From Streptomyces vietnamensis (GTDB lineage Bacteria; Actinomycetota; Actinomycetes; Streptomycetales; Streptomycetaceae), in assembly GCF_000830005.1 (NCBI RefSeq), contig NZ_CP010407.1:2647001-2711000 (forward strand): DNA of 64,000 nucleotides, given 5' to 3'. This document shows positions 34,777 through 43,627 of the stretch, one piece after another; the first letter of the stretch is position 1, and each line of letters opens with the position of its first letter. A program made the translations under genes and the position numbers. Below the pieces are notes generated by a model. The model saw only the letters and a program-made list of their open reading frames with translations, did not search any database and was not told the DNA's origin.

Positions 34777-36290
34777 AGCGGCATCCGTACGGTGAACACC
34801 GCGCCGCCCGCCGGGTGGTTGGCGGCCCGGACGGTGCCGCCGTGCAGCCGGACGTTCTCCAGGGTGATCGCCAGACCCAGGCCGCTGCCCGCCGAACGGG
34901 TCCTGGCCCGGTCCGCCTTGTAGAAGCGGTCGAAGACGTGCGGCAGCACGTCCGGATGGATGCCCGGCCCCCGGTCGGCGACCTCCGTCACCAGCTCGTC
35001 CCCCTCCGCGTACAGCCTGACCGTCACCGGCGCGGCCCCGTGCCGCAGCGCGTTGCCCACGAGGTTGGCGACGACCACGTCGAAACGGCGCGGGTCGAGC
35101 CGCGCCCTGATCCCCTCCTCAAGGTACGGGACGACCTGCGCCGGATCGGTCCAGTACCGGTGCTGGAGGGTCTTGCGCACGCAGTCGGCGGCGTCGACCT
35201 CGTCGGTGTGCAGCTCGGCGGCGCGCGCGTCGAAGCGGGAGATCTCCATCAGGTCCTCGACGAGCACGGCGAGCTTCCCGGTCTCGGCGCTGATCAGCCG
35301 GACGGCGCGGGCGGTGTCGCTGTCGAGGCTCCCGGCGTCCTCGTCGAGGACCTCGGTGACCGCGAGCATCCCGGCGAGCGGGGTGCGCAGCTCGTGCGAG
35401 ACGTCGGAGGCGAAGCGGCGGGCGCGGGCCTCGGCGTTGCGGAGCTCCGCGACGGAACGTTCCAGCTCGGCGGCGGACTCGTTGAACGTACGGGCGAGAT
35501 CGGCGAGTTCGTCGCTGCCCTTCGCGTGGATGCGGGTGTCGAGCCGGCCCCGGCCCATGCTGTGCGCCGCGTGCCGCAGTTCCCGTACGGGGCGGAGCAC
35601 GCCGCGTGAGGCGATGAGCGCGGGGATGAGGGCCACGGCCAGGGCCGGGAGGGCGCCGTCGCGGGCGGCGGTCACCATGGCCTCGATGTTCGCCTCCTCC
35701 TCGTCGAGCTCCATCACCGCGTAGAAGACGAGGCCGGTGGGCTGGGCCGTCCCCTCGGCGTGGTGGGTCCGGAACACGGCGGGGATGGCGACCGTCAGAT
35801 ACGGCGTGCCGTTCTTCACGACCCGCTGGAAGCTGCCGTGCGGGGTGGCCGACCGGGCCTGGGCGCGGGCCCGCAGTTCGGGCGTGATCACGGAGGAGGT
35901 GGGGCGGTCGGTCGAGGAGACGCGGACCGTGCCGTACTCGGCGTAGACGCGCCAGGGGCGGGGCTTGCCCCGGCCGGCGATGTTGAGGACCACCTCGTGC
36001 AGGTCGGTGGGGTTGACGGGCAGGCTGATGTTGAGCGGGTCGACCTGGTCGCGCAGGGCGGAGACGGCGGTGTCCTGGGTCTGCTCCAGGATCGCGTTGC
36101 GGGCGGCGCGGTAGGTGAGCGCGGCGGTGGTGCCGCAGCCGACGGCCGCGACGAGGAGGAAGGCGAGGACGAGACGGGTACGGAGGCCGAAGGGGCGCGG
36201 GCGGGGGGCGCGGGCGCGGCGTCTTCGCCGCGGTGTCTGCTGATCCGTGCCCGGCTCCGTGCCCGGCTCCGGGCTCACGCAGGCCTTCAC
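34773..36290 (-). CDS. Sensor histidine kinase, HisKA (OmpR-partner) type
   Basis: This 505-residue kinase has two membrane helices (about 40-60 and 215-235) bordering an extracytoplasmic sensor domain. A HAMP linker, a HisKA domain with phospho-acceptor H299 (FASDVSHELRTPLAG) and a complete HATPase domain follow (N-box VANLVGNALRHG, G1 DRGPGIHPD, F-box FDRFYKADRAR, G2 GSGLGLAI). A Pro/Arg-rich cytoplasmic stretch precedes the first helix. GTG 36290 overlaps the regulator stop by four bases; GTG 36278 is an alternative. It partners the upstream response regulator, and the stimulus is probably envelope-related given the coupled lipoprotein. Confidence 0.92.
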   Translation of the reverse strand: MKACVSPEPGTEPGTDQQTPRRRRRARAPRPRPFGLRTRLVLAFLLVAAVGCGTTAALTYRAARNAILEQTQDTAVSALRDQVDPLNISLPVNPTDLHEVVLNIAGRGKPRPWRVYAEYGTVRVSSTDRPTSSVITPELRARAQARSATPHGSFQRVVKNGTPYLTVAIPAVFRTHHAEGTAQPTGLVFYAVMELDEEEANIEAMVTAARDGALPALAVALIPALIASRGVLRPVRELRHAAHSMGRGRLDTRIHAKGSDELADLARTFNESAAELERSVAELRNAEARARRFASDVSHELRTPLAGMLAVTEVLDEDAGSLDSDTARAVRLISAETGKLAVLVEDLMEISRFDARAAELHTDEVDAADCVRKTLQHRYWTDPAQVVPYLEEGIRARLDPRRFDVVVANLVGNALRHGAAPVTVRLYAEGDELVTEVADRGPGIHPDVLPHVFDRFYKADRARTRSAGSGLGLAITLENVRLHGGTVRAANHPAGGAVFTVRMPL

Positions 36291-36970
36291 AGCGGGCCGA
36301 AGCGGTAGCCGAAGCCCCGCAGGGTCTGGATGTACCGGGGGTCGCCCGGCGTGTCCTCGATCTTGTTCCGCAGCCGGCGGACACACGCGTCCACCAGCCG
36401 GGCGTCCCCGTGGTAGCTGTGCTCCCAGACGTGTTCGAGCAACTGCTGCCGGCTGAAGACCTGCTCGGGGGCGGCCGTGAGGTGCAGCAGCAGCTTCAGC
36501 TCGGAGGGGGCGAGGGCGACCCGCTCGCCCGCCTTCGCGACGGTCAGGCCCGCCCGGTCGATGGCGAGCTCCCCGTGGAACTCGACGGCGGACCGGCCGG
36601 CGCCGGGCTCCTCGATGCGCCGCAGCACCGCCCGTATCCGGGCCTCGATGACCTCCGTACGGGCGGGCTTGACGATGTAGTCGTCGGCCCCGGCCTCCAG
36701 GCCGACGACGACGTCGAAGTCGTCGCCGCGGGCGGTGAGCATGATGATCGGCAGCTGGCTGCTCTCCCGGACCCGGCGGCAGACCTGAACGCCGTTCATG
36801 CCGGGCAGCATGAGGTCGAGCAGGAGCAGGTCGGGACGGAACTCGCCGAGCGCGGCGAGGCCCGCCTCGCCGGTGGGGGCGGTCCGGACGTCGTGCCCGC
36901 GGCGGCGGAGGCCCAGCTCGACGCCTTCGCGGACGGAGGGGTCGTCTTCTATCAGGAGCACGCGGGGCAT
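36287..36970 (-). CDS. OmpR-family response regulator
   Basis: This 227-residue regulator has a receiver domain with acidic residues E8-D10 region, phosphorylation site D52 (LLLLDLMLPG), Thr in IIMLTARGD and Lys in YIVKPARTEVIEARI. It ends with a winged-helix Trans_reg_C domain (VALAPSELKLLLHL, then VDACVRRLRNKIEDTPGDPRYIQTLRGFGYRF). It leads the regulator-kinase-lipoprotein operon. The long open frame upstream runs through the repeat element and is not coding; the family N-terminus fixes ATG 36970. Four short repeats and element copy 2 lie directly upstream in the presumed promoter region. Confidence 0.94.
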   Translation of the reverse strand: MPRVLLIEDDPSVREGVELGLRRRGHDVRTAPTGEAGLAALGEFRPDLLLLDLMLPGMNGVQVCRRVRESSQLPIIMLTARGDDFDVVVGLEAGADDYIVKPARTEVIEARIRAVLRRIEEPGAGRSAVEFHGELAIDRAGLTVAKAGERVALAPSELKLLLHLTAAPEQVFSRQQLLEHVWEHSYHGDARLVDACVRRLRNKIEDTPGDPRYIQTLRGFGYRFGPL

Positions 36971-37038
36971 GTGTGGAGTATCCCAAGGTCGATAGGGGGG
37001 TCCGATCAGGACCCCGTCGTGACTGACGCCCGCCCCCC

Positions 37039-37124
37039 GTTGTGGGCCTGCGCCTCGCCCGTTGTGGGCGGCGCCCACCCCGTTGTGGGCGGCGCCCACC
37101 CCGTTGTGGGCCGGCGCCCACCCC
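37039..37124 (-). repeat. Four 21- to 22-bp tandem repeats above the OmpR-type operon
   Basis: Units starting GTTGTGGGC at 37039, 37061, 37082 and 37103 each run 21-22 bp, and the last three contain the small palindrome GTGGGC-GGC-GCCCAC or a variant. Their first nine bases match the arm of the adjoining hairpin element. Confidence 0.88.
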
Positions 37125-37125
37125 G

Positions 37126-37374
37126 TTGTGGGCAATCGTTCCGCCGGGGCGGAACGGGTGGGCACAACGGACCCGCGCCCTGCCGGCGCCCGAGGCTTCC
37201 GCGCCTGAACCCGCACCGGGTGCGAGCCGCGCCGCCGGGGTGCGGGTCCAGGCTCGGAACGCGGAGGCGCCGCTGAGGGCGCCGTCCCGTGTGCCCACCC
37301 GTCCCGCCCCAGCGGGACGATTGCCCACACGGCGGGCGGCGAAGGGCACCGCCCAGCACGGCGCGGGCCCACAC
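37126..37374 (-). repeat. Hairpin-ended repeat element, copy 2 (inverted)
   Basis: The arms are 37126-37167 and 37289-37330, reverse-complement partners of the arms in copy 1, with the same paired base differences in the matching arm. The interior and about 44 bases beyond the outer arm also match copy 1. Relative to the downstream two-component operon the orientation equals that of copy 1. Confidence 0.93.
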
Positions 37375-37421
37375 GGCAGCGGGCGTGGGCCCACACAGGT
37401 GCGGGCCCGTGCGGGTGGGCG

Positions 37422-39035
37422 TCAAGTGCGGAAGCGGCGCATGCCCGAGGCGAGGAGGGCCTGGACCTCCGTCAGGCGCAGTGGGCCCGCCAGGAGCGCG
37501 AAGGCCGTCAGGATCGTCGCCGCTCCCGCCAGGCCCGCCACCACCGGCCCCGCCACCGCGGAACCGTCCGCGGCGAACAGGCCGTACCCCGCCGCCGGCA
37601 CCGCCGCGACGAGGAGGCGCGTCAGGGCGCGGACGGTCTCGCCCGACCCGCCCCCCAGCCGGCGCCTCAGCGCGTACGCCGTCACCGACCAGCCCGCCCA
37701 CAGCGCCAGCGAGTACGCCGCCGCCATGCCCGTGACCGCCCACCGGGTCGGGAGGGACTGGTAGGCGGCGTACGACAGGCCCGCGTTCAGGGCGGCGATG
37801 ACCAGGTTCAGGAAGAACGGGGTCCGGGTGTCCCGCAGCGCGTAGAACGCGCGCGTGCACACGTACTGCCCCGACAGCGCGACCAGGCCCGGCGCGAACG
37901 CCATCAGCGTCCAGGACATCGCGCGCACGTCGTCGCCCGAAGTCGCCCCGTAGCCGAAGACCACCGTCATCAACGGGACGGCCAGGGCCAGGAGCGCGCA
38001 GGCCGCCGGGACCACCGCCGCCGTGCTGGTCCGCAGGGCGTACGAGACGTCCTTCCGGACCCCCGCGAGGTCGCCGTCGGCCGCGGCGCCGCTCATCCGG
38101 GGCAGCAGCGCGGTGACGAGGGAGACGGTGACGATGCCGTGCGGGACGGTCCACAGCAGGTACGCGTTGTTGTACGCGGCGAGGCCGCCGCCGCTCACCG
38201 ACGGATCCGCGCCCGCCGAGGTGGCGAGCCACGTCGTCACCCAGTACGCGCCCTGGTTCGTGAGGACGAGCAGCACCAGCCAGCCCGCCGAGCGCAGCGG
38301 GGCCGCGAGGCCGCTGCCGCGCCAGTCGAAGCGGGGCCGCCAGCGGAAGCCGGCGGCGCGCAGCGAGGGCAGCAGGGCCAGGGCCTGGACGGCGATGCCC
38401 GCCGTGGTGCCCCAGCCGAGGAGCGCGGTCTCGCCGGGGGTGAGTTCCCCGCCGTCGCTGACGGCCAGGAAGAGGCCGAAGACGGTGACGGCGACCACGT
38501 TGTTGAGGACGGGGGTCCACATCATGGCGCCGAACCGGCCCCGGGCGTTGAGGACCTGTCCGAGCAGGGTGAAGAGTCCGAGGAAGAAGATCTGCGGCAG
38601 GCACGCGCGCGTGAAGGCGATCGTCATGTCCCGCTGTCCGCCCACGTAGTCGGTGTACGTGTCGACGATCAGGGGGGCGGCCAGCACCGCGACCGCCGTC
38701 AACACCGCAAGGGCCAGCGCGCAGAGGGTGAGCAGGCGGTCCGTGTAGGCCACTCCGCCGTCCTCGTGTTCCTTTGCGGCCTTGACCAGTTCGGGGACGA
38801 AGACGGCGTTGAGGGCGCCGCCGAGGAGCAGCATGTAGACGATGGTGGGGACGGAGTTGCCGACCGCGTACCCGTCGGCGACGAGGCCCGCGCCGAGTGC
38901 GGCGGCGACGACGGAGGCCCGTACGAAGCCGGTGGCGCGGGAGACGAGCGAGCCGGCGGCCATGAGGGCGCCGCTGCGGAGGGCGGAAGGTTTCTTCTGT
39001 TCCGTCGGTGCGGTGAGCGTGGCGGCGGTCGTCAT
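37422..39035 (-). CDS. murJ: MurJ/MviN-family lipid II flippase
   Basis: This 537-residue membrane protein has about 14 helices and the MurJ/MviN pattern. Signature stretches are ALMAAGSLVSRATGFVR at the start, GGALNAVFVPEL in the second helix and FYALRDTRTPFF. It should move lipid II from the inner to the outer face of the membrane for peptidoglycan assembly. The start overlaps the stop of the upstream FemX-like gene by four bases (ATGA), which links flipping with lipid II stem modification. Streptomycetes often have more than one MurJ-like protein, so this copy may not be the essential one. Confidence 0.92.
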   Translation of the reverse strand: MTTAATLTAPTEQKKPSALRSGALMAAGSLVSRATGFVRASVVAAALGAGLVADGYAVGNSVPTIVYMLLLGGALNAVFVPELVKAAKEHEDGGVAYTDRLLTLCALALAVLTAVAVLAAPLIVDTYTDYVGGQRDMTIAFTRACLPQIFFLGLFTLLGQVLNARGRFGAMMWTPVLNNVVAVTVFGLFLAVSDGGELTPGETALLGWGTTAGIAVQALALLPSLRAAGFRWRPRFDWRGSGLAAPLRSAGWLVLLVLTNQGAYWVTTWLATSAGADPSVSGGGLAAYNNAYLLWTVPHGIVTVSLVTALLPRMSGAAADGDLAGVRKDVSYALRTSTAAVVPAACALLALAVPLMTVVFGYGATSGDDVRAMSWTLMAFAPGLVALSGQYVCTRAFYALRDTRTPFFLNLVIAALNAGLSYAAYQSLPTRWAVTGMAAAYSLALWAGWSVTAYALRRRLGGGSGETVRALTRLLVAAVPAAGYGLFAADGSAVAGPVVAGLAGAATILTAFALLAGPLRLTEVQALLASGMRRFRT

Positions 39036-40219
39036 CGACGGGCCATATAGGCCTGGAAGGCGCGGTACAGCGCCCCGTTGGTCGTGCCCTGCATAGGTGT
39101 CTCCCACTCCCCCAGCGTCTCGACGACCTGTCCGCCCGTGCCGAGCTTCCAGCGCAGGAGCCCGTGGGCGCGGTCGTCCGGATCGAGGGTGGAGGGTACC
39201 CCGCGCAGGTCGTAGACGGCGGCGCCGAGGGCGTGGGCGTCGAGCATCATGCGCCACTGGAGGGCGTTGGAGGGCCGTACGTCGCGGCGGTGGTCGGCGG
39301 AGGCGCCGGTCTGGTACCAGACGCGGTCGCCGACGGTGACCATGGTGTGCGCGGCGAGGATCTCGCCCTCGTGGCGGGCGAGGTAGAGCTTCATGCGGCC
39401 CGGCTGTTCGGCGTTGAGGACGGCGTACTGGCGCTCGTAGTACGCGAGGGAGCGGCCGAGGCGGAAGCCGTCGCGTTCCTCGGTGATGCGGAGCAGCCGG
39501 TAGAACTCGGGGAGGTCGGCGGCGGAGCCGACGACGACCTCGACGCCGGACTTCCGGGCCTTGCGGACGTTGCGCCGCCACTCCTGGTTGAGGCCGGTCC
39601 ACAGGTCGTCGGTGCTGCGGCCGGTGAGCGGGACCTGGAAGACGTGCCGGGGCTGGGCGTCGGCCCCGTCCTCGGAGTCTCCGCCGCACTTGCGCCAGCC
39701 GCGGGCGCGGAGCCGTTCGGCGACGGCGGTGCCCAGCGGGTCGACCTCGTCGGCGAGGACGTCGGAGAGCCGGCGGCCGGGTCCCGTACCGGCCTTGACG
39801 GTGGCGGCGTTCCACCGTCGGTAGGCGGGTCCGGGGCCCATGCGGACGGCGAAGGCGCCCAGGGAGCGCAGATGGCCGAGGAGCGGGGCGAGCCAGCCGT
39901 CCATGTCCGGGTCGGCCCAGTCGGCGACGGGCCCCTCGGGCAGGTAGGCGAAGTATTTGCGGGTGCCGGGGAAGGGGCGCAGGAGGACGAGCGCGACGCC
40001 CGAGAGGGCGGCGCCTTCCCGTCCCCACCCCACCAGTTGGTGGCTCCAGCCGTCCTTCACCTGGGCCCAGGAGGGGAGTTGGAGGAAGCTGGGACCGTTC
40101 GCGCCGGAACGGGAGCCGAGGAACGCGCGGTACGCCTCGGGGGTCACGGGCCCGAGCCTGACCGGTCCCGCGGAGGAGCGGCGGTCGGTGGGTGCGGCCG
40201 TCACGAGCAGCGCTGACAC
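39032..40219 (-). CDS. FemX/FemAB-like peptidoglycan branch aminoacyltransferase
   Basis: This 395-residue protein has the two GNAT-like halves of FemAB transferases, which add amino acids from charged tRNA to lipid II. PSFLQLPSWAQVKDGW opens the first half. NQEWRRNVRKARKSGVEV leads into the second, followed by YYERQYAVLNAEQPGRMKLYLA and YDLRGVPSTLDPDDRAHGLLRWKLG. GTG 40219 is preceded by AAGGAGG at good spacing. Coupling to murJ supports a cell-wall role, most likely attaching the first bridge residue (Gly in Streptomyces) to the stem peptide; the amino acid is inferred from the genus. Confidence 0.9.
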   Translation of the reverse strand: MSALLVTAAPTDRRSSAGPVRLGPVTPEAYRAFLGSRSGANGPSFLQLPSWAQVKDGWSHQLVGWGREGAALSGVALVLLRPFPGTRKYFAYLPEGPVADWADPDMDGWLAPLLGHLRSLGAFAVRMGPGPAYRRWNAATVKAGTGPGRRLSDVLADEVDPLGTAVAERLRARGWRKCGGDSEDGADAQPRHVFQVPLTGRSTDDLWTGLNQEWRRNVRKARKSGVEVVVGSAADLPEFYRLLRITEERDGFRLGRSLAYYERQYAVLNAEQPGRMKLYLARHEGEILAAHTMVTVGDRVWYQTGASADHRRDVRPSNALQWRMMLDAHALGAAVYDLRGVPSTLDPDDRAHGLLRWKLGTGGQVVETLGEWETPMQGTTNGALYRAFQAYMARR

Positions 40220-40427
40220 AACGGGAGCCTCCTTGTTCCGCCCCTCGGTGGTGGGGCGCACAGCAGGCTCACAGCCGAATGCGACGGGTGCGCGCGGTGA
40301 TTGTGACCGGACGATGACCGTTCCGCCGCAGCCCTCGTCACAGAGGCGTACGGCGCCCCGCGGGGGTTCGGAAGCGTCCTACAGTCCAGGACATCCCACC
40401 CGAACCCTCACCACGCGGAGGTCTTCC

Positions 40428-41612
40428 GTGCTGCCGATACGCACGTCGTTGCCGATACGCACATCCCGTCCCGCCCTGGCGGCCGTCGCGCTGACCGTGT
40501 CCCTCACCGCCTGCACGGCCCAGGCGGCGGACGGCGGCCCGTCCGGGGCGCACGCCTCGGCCGCGCCCCCGGCGAAGGTGACGGTCGTGAAGAAGACGGC
40601 CGGCAGCCCGGTGACCGTGACCGCGTCCGGCGGCACGCTCGCGGCGGTACGGGTCGTCGACGCCGACGGCGGGGTCCTGAAGGGCCGTACGGACTCGGGC
40701 GGTACGAGCTGGTCCTCGGACCGGAAGGCGGCGCCGGGCACCTCCTACACGGTCGAGGTGACGTCCCGTACGGCCGACGGCAAGGAGTCGACCAGCCGGT
40801 CGTCCTTCGCCACCCCGGAACCCGACAAGGTCAACAAGGTGACCCTGGCCCCCGGCAAGAACACCACGGTCGGCATCGCCCAGCCCCTCTCCATCGTCTT
40901 CGACCTGCCGGTGACGAAGAAGGCGGACGTGGAGAAGCAGCTCAAGGTGAGCACCTCGAACGGCACCGAGGGTTCCTGGGGCTGGGTCAAGGACTACTCG
41001 GGCCGGGACAGGGCGGACTGGCGGCCCCGGGAGTACTGGAAGCCGGGCACGAAGGTCACCCTCCAGGCGGACCTCGACGGCACGGACTCGGGCGGCGGCT
41101 GGTTCGTACGGGACTACCGCACCGGCTTCACCATCGGCACGGCGCAGATCGTGAAGGTCGACCTCGACGCGCACCAGTTGGCCCTCGTACGGGACGGGCG
41201 GACCGTTCGCACCATCCCCGTCTCCGGCGGCACCCCCGGCGGCGACAAGCGGTCCTGGCGGGGGACGGCCGTGCTGATGGCGAAGGAGGGCACCATCAAC
41301 ATGAACTCCGAGACGGTCGGTCTCGGCGACGCGTACGACAAGGACGTCGACTACTCGATGCGGCTGACGTGGTCGGGCATGTACGCGCACGCGGCCCCGT
41401 GGAACGCGGCGTACTTCGGCAAGGCCAACCACAGTTCGGGCTGCATCGGCATGAGCAACGAGAACGCGGCCTCGTTCTACGCCTCGGTGAACGTGGGCGA
41501 CCCCTTCGAGATCAAGGGCCGCGAGACGAAGGGCACGGTGGCGGAGGGCAACGGCTACGGGGCGTGGAACCTGTCCTGGTCGGCGTGGAAGGCGAAGAGC
41601 GCCCTCGCCTGA
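40428..41612 (+). CDS. L,D-transpeptidase lipoprotein (YkuD family)
   Basis: This 394-residue lipoprotein (lipobox LTAC at about residue 30) contains two Ig-like domains (about 45-135 and 140-245), as in mycobacterial LdtMt enzymes, and a YkuD catalytic domain. The active-site motif is HSSGCIGMSNENA, with the nucleophilic Cys. It forms 3-3 cross-links between peptidoglycan stems on the outer face of the membrane and is resistant to most penicillins by its chemistry. The GTG at 40428 gives a proper signal sequence; no strong ribosome site was seen. A 208-base spacer separates it from the divergent FemX-like gene. Confidence 0.92.
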   Translation: MLPIRTSLPIRTSRPALAAVALTVSLTACTAQAADGGPSGAHASAAPPAKVTVVKKTAGSPVTVTASGGTLAAVRVVDADGGVLKGRTDSGGTSWSSDRKAAPGTSYTVEVTSRTADGKESTSRSSFATPEPDKVNKVTLAPGKNTTVGIAQPLSIVFDLPVTKKADVEKQLKVSTSNGTEGSWGWVKDYSGRDRADWRPREYWKPGTKVTLQADLDGTDSGGGWFVRDYRTGFTIGTAQIVKVDLDAHQLALVRDGRTVRTIPVSGGTPGGDKRSWRGTAVLMAKEGTINMNSETVGLGDAYDKDVDYSMRLTWSGMYAHAAPWNAAYFGKANHSSGCIGMSNENAASFYASVNVGDPFEIKGRETKGTVAEGNGYGAWNLSWSAWKAKSALA

Positions 41613-41616
41613 GAGG

Positions 41617-42285
41617 TCAGCCCAGGGCCTTGCGCCAGTCCCGCATCTCCCAGACCAGGACCTCCGCCTCGGTCACGGCGGTCAGTTCGAGTCCCCCGCC
41701 GTCGGTGATCCGGGCCGCGTCGCCGGGGCCGAGTTCCTCGCCGTCGAGCCGCACCGCGCCCCGCACCACGTGCACGTACACGTGGTCGACGGGCGGGAGC
41801 GCGGTCCCGGCCCCCGCGGTCAGGCGCTCGACGTGCAGGAGCGCGTCCGCCGCCGGGAGGGCGTACGGGGCGCCGAGGCCGCGCACCACCTCGTACGAGG
41901 GGGCCCCGCCCGGCTCCAGCGGGGCCAGCCACATCTGGACGAAGGTCAGGGGGACGTCGCCGTCGTTGCGTTCGACGTGGCGGACCCCGGCCGCGGAGGA
42001 GAGGTGCTGGAGGTCGCCGGGGCGGACGACGGTCTCGTGGCCGGTCGAGTCGTGGTGGGTCAGCTCGCCCTCCACCACCCACGTCACGATCTCGGTGTGC
42101 GAGTGGGGGTGCTCGTCGAAGCCGGCCCCGGGCGCCAGGCGCTCCTCGTTGACGGCGAGGAGCGCGCCGAAGCGGAGGTTGTCGGGGTCGTAGCGCGGAC
42201 CGAAGGACAGGGCGTGCCGGGTCTCGATCCCGGCCGCCGGGTCGCCCCCGGGGTAGCGCTCGCCGGCGCGCTGGATGCGTATCAC
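41617..42285 (-). CDS. Pirin-family cupin protein
   Basis: This 222-residue bicupin has the pirin N-terminal domain with the metal ligands in HPHSHTEIVTWVVEGELTHHD and a degenerate second cupin (about 130-220). Bacterial pirins include quercetinase-like dioxygenases and modulators of pyruvate dehydrogenase; in streptomycetes PirA has been linked to redox and beta-oxidation control. Which applies here is unknown. The GTG at 42285 is the family start (VIRIQRAGERY). It converges with the transpeptidase gene and is divergent from fasR, with a 71-base spacer. Confidence 0.88.
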   Translation of the reverse strand: MIRIQRAGERYPGGDPAAGIETRHALSFGPRYDPDNLRFGALLAVNEERLAPGAGFDEHPHSHTEIVTWVVEGELTHHDSTGHETVVRPGDLQHLSSAAGVRHVERNDGDVPLTFVQMWLAPLEPGGAPSYEVVRGLGAPYALPAADALLHVERLTAGAGTALPPVDHVYVHVVRGAVRLDGEELGPGDAARITDGGGLELTAVTEAEVLVWEMRDWRKALG

Positions 42286-42356
42286 GGACGTACCGTAGCC
42301 CGGGGAAACGCCCCCGACCCCGCACGCCGGCGTCCCGATAAGGCAGTCTTGTCCCC

Positions 42357-43538
42357 GTGCCTGAACCCGTGAACGCCTCCCATCCACACGCCGCGACCCT
42401 GAAGCGCCTCGAACAGTCGTCCGGGCGGCTCGCCGCCGGCGCCATCGCCCGCATGGACGAGACGCTGCCGTGGTACCGCGCGATGCCGCCCGAGAACCGG
42501 TCGTGGATCGGTCTGGTCGCCCAGGCCGGCATCGCCGCGTTCACCGAGTGGTTCCGGCACCCCGAGACCCCGCAGGCGATCTCCACGGACGTCTTCGGCA
42601 CCGCGCCGCGCGAGCTGACCCGCGCGATCACCCTGCGGCAGACCGTGGAGATGGTCCGGACGACCATCGAGGTCATGGAGTCGGCGATCGAGGAGGTCGC
42701 CGCCCCCGGGGACGAGTCCGTGCTGCGCGAGGCGCTCCTCGTGTACGCCCGGGAGATCGCCTTCGCCACCGCCCAGGTGTACGCGCAGGCCGCCGAGGCC
42801 CGCGGCGCCTGGGACGCCCGACTCGAATCGCTCGTCGTCAACGCGGTGCTCTCGGGCGAGGCCGACGAGGGGGCCGTGTCCCGGGCCGCCGCGCTCGGCT
42901 GGAACTCGCCCGACCACGTGTGCGTCGTGCTCGGCACCGCCCCCGACGGCGACAGCGAGCTGACCGTCGAGGCGATCCGGCGGGCCGCCCGGCACGCCAA
43001 GCTCCAGGTCCTCACCGGCGTGCTCGGCGACCGGCTCGTCGTCATCGCCGGCGGCAACGACAACCCGCTCGCCGTCGCCAAGGCGCTGATCGGGCCGTAC
43101 GCGGCCGGGCCCGTCGTCGCCGGGCCCGTCGTGCCCGATCTGCTCGCCGCGACCCGGTCCGCGCAGGCCGCCGCCGCCGGGCTCAAGGCCTGCTCGGCCT
43201 GGCAGGACGCGCCCCGGCCGGTCCTGGCGGACGATCTCCTCCCGGAGCGCGCCATCGCCTCCGACCCTTCGGCCCGCGAGCAGCTGGTGGAGGAGATCTA
43301 CAGACCGCTGGAGGAGGCGGGCTCCGCGCTGCTCGAAACTCTCAGTGTCTATCTGGAGCAGGCGAGCAGCCTGGAAGGCGCGGCCCGGATGCTCTTCGTC
43401 CACCCGAACACCGTGCGCTACCGGCTTCGACGTGTGACCGACGTCACCGGTTGGTCACCCTCCGATGTTCGCTCCGCGTTCACGCTGCGGATCGCCCTCA
43501 TCCTGGGGCGCTTGGCCGACGGAGATCAGCAGTCCTAG
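42357..43538 (+). CDS. fasR: FasR, activator of fatty-acid synthesis genes (PucR/CdaR-like)
   Basis: This 393-residue regulator has an all-helical N-terminal part (about 1-130), a GGDEF-like central PucR region (about 150-270) and a C-terminal helix-turn-helix of the PucR/CdaR type (LETLSVYLEQASSLEGAARMLFVHPNTVRYRL). In S. coelicolor the protein directly upstream of fabD is FasR, which activates the fabD-fabH-acpP-fabF operon. Position, length and domain order match. An inverted repeat in the 89-base gap before fabD is a good candidate operator. The GTG at 42357 starts the conserved region MPEPVNASHPHAATL. Confidence 0.93.
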   Translation: MPEPVNASHPHAATLKRLEQSSGRLAAGAIARMDETLPWYRAMPPENRSWIGLVAQAGIAAFTEWFRHPETPQAISTDVFGTAPRELTRAITLRQTVEMVRTTIEVMESAIEEVAAPGDESVLREALLVYAREIAFATAQVYAQAAEARGAWDARLESLVVNAVLSGEADEGAVSRAAALGWNSPDHVCVVLGTAPDGDSELTVEAIRRAARHAKLQVLTGVLGDRLVVIAGGNDNPLAVAKALIGPYAAGPVVAGPVVPDLLAATRSAQAAAAGLKACSAWQDAPRPVLADDLLPERAIASDPSAREQLVEEIYRPLEEAGSALLETLSVYLEQASSLEGAARMLFVHPNTVRYRLRRVTDVTGWSPSDVRSAFTLRIALILGRLADGDQQS

Positions 43539-43541
43539 ACT

Positions 43542-43560
43542 TTTGTCGAACACCAACAAA
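43542..43560 (+). promoter_or_regulatory. Candidate FasR operator upstream of fabD
   Basis: TTTGT and ACAAA form an inverted repeat around nine bases in an unusually AT-rich patch just after the fasR stop. It lies 68 bases before the fabD start. Confidence 0.55.
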
Positions 43561-43627
43561 TCCCCCGACGGTTCTTCGTCCTTGTCCCCACGGGCGCTCG
43601 AAGCCGTCCCCAAGAGAAGGTGTGAGG

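Noticed and set aside
37039..37124. CRISPR-like array
   Set aside because: The units are directly adjacent with no unique spacers and there are no cas genes; it is a plain tandem repeat.
36971..37396. N-terminal extension of the OmpR-type regulator through element copy 2
   Set aside because: Receiver domains start at MPRVLLIEDD; the upstream part is the inverted hairpin element read as protein.
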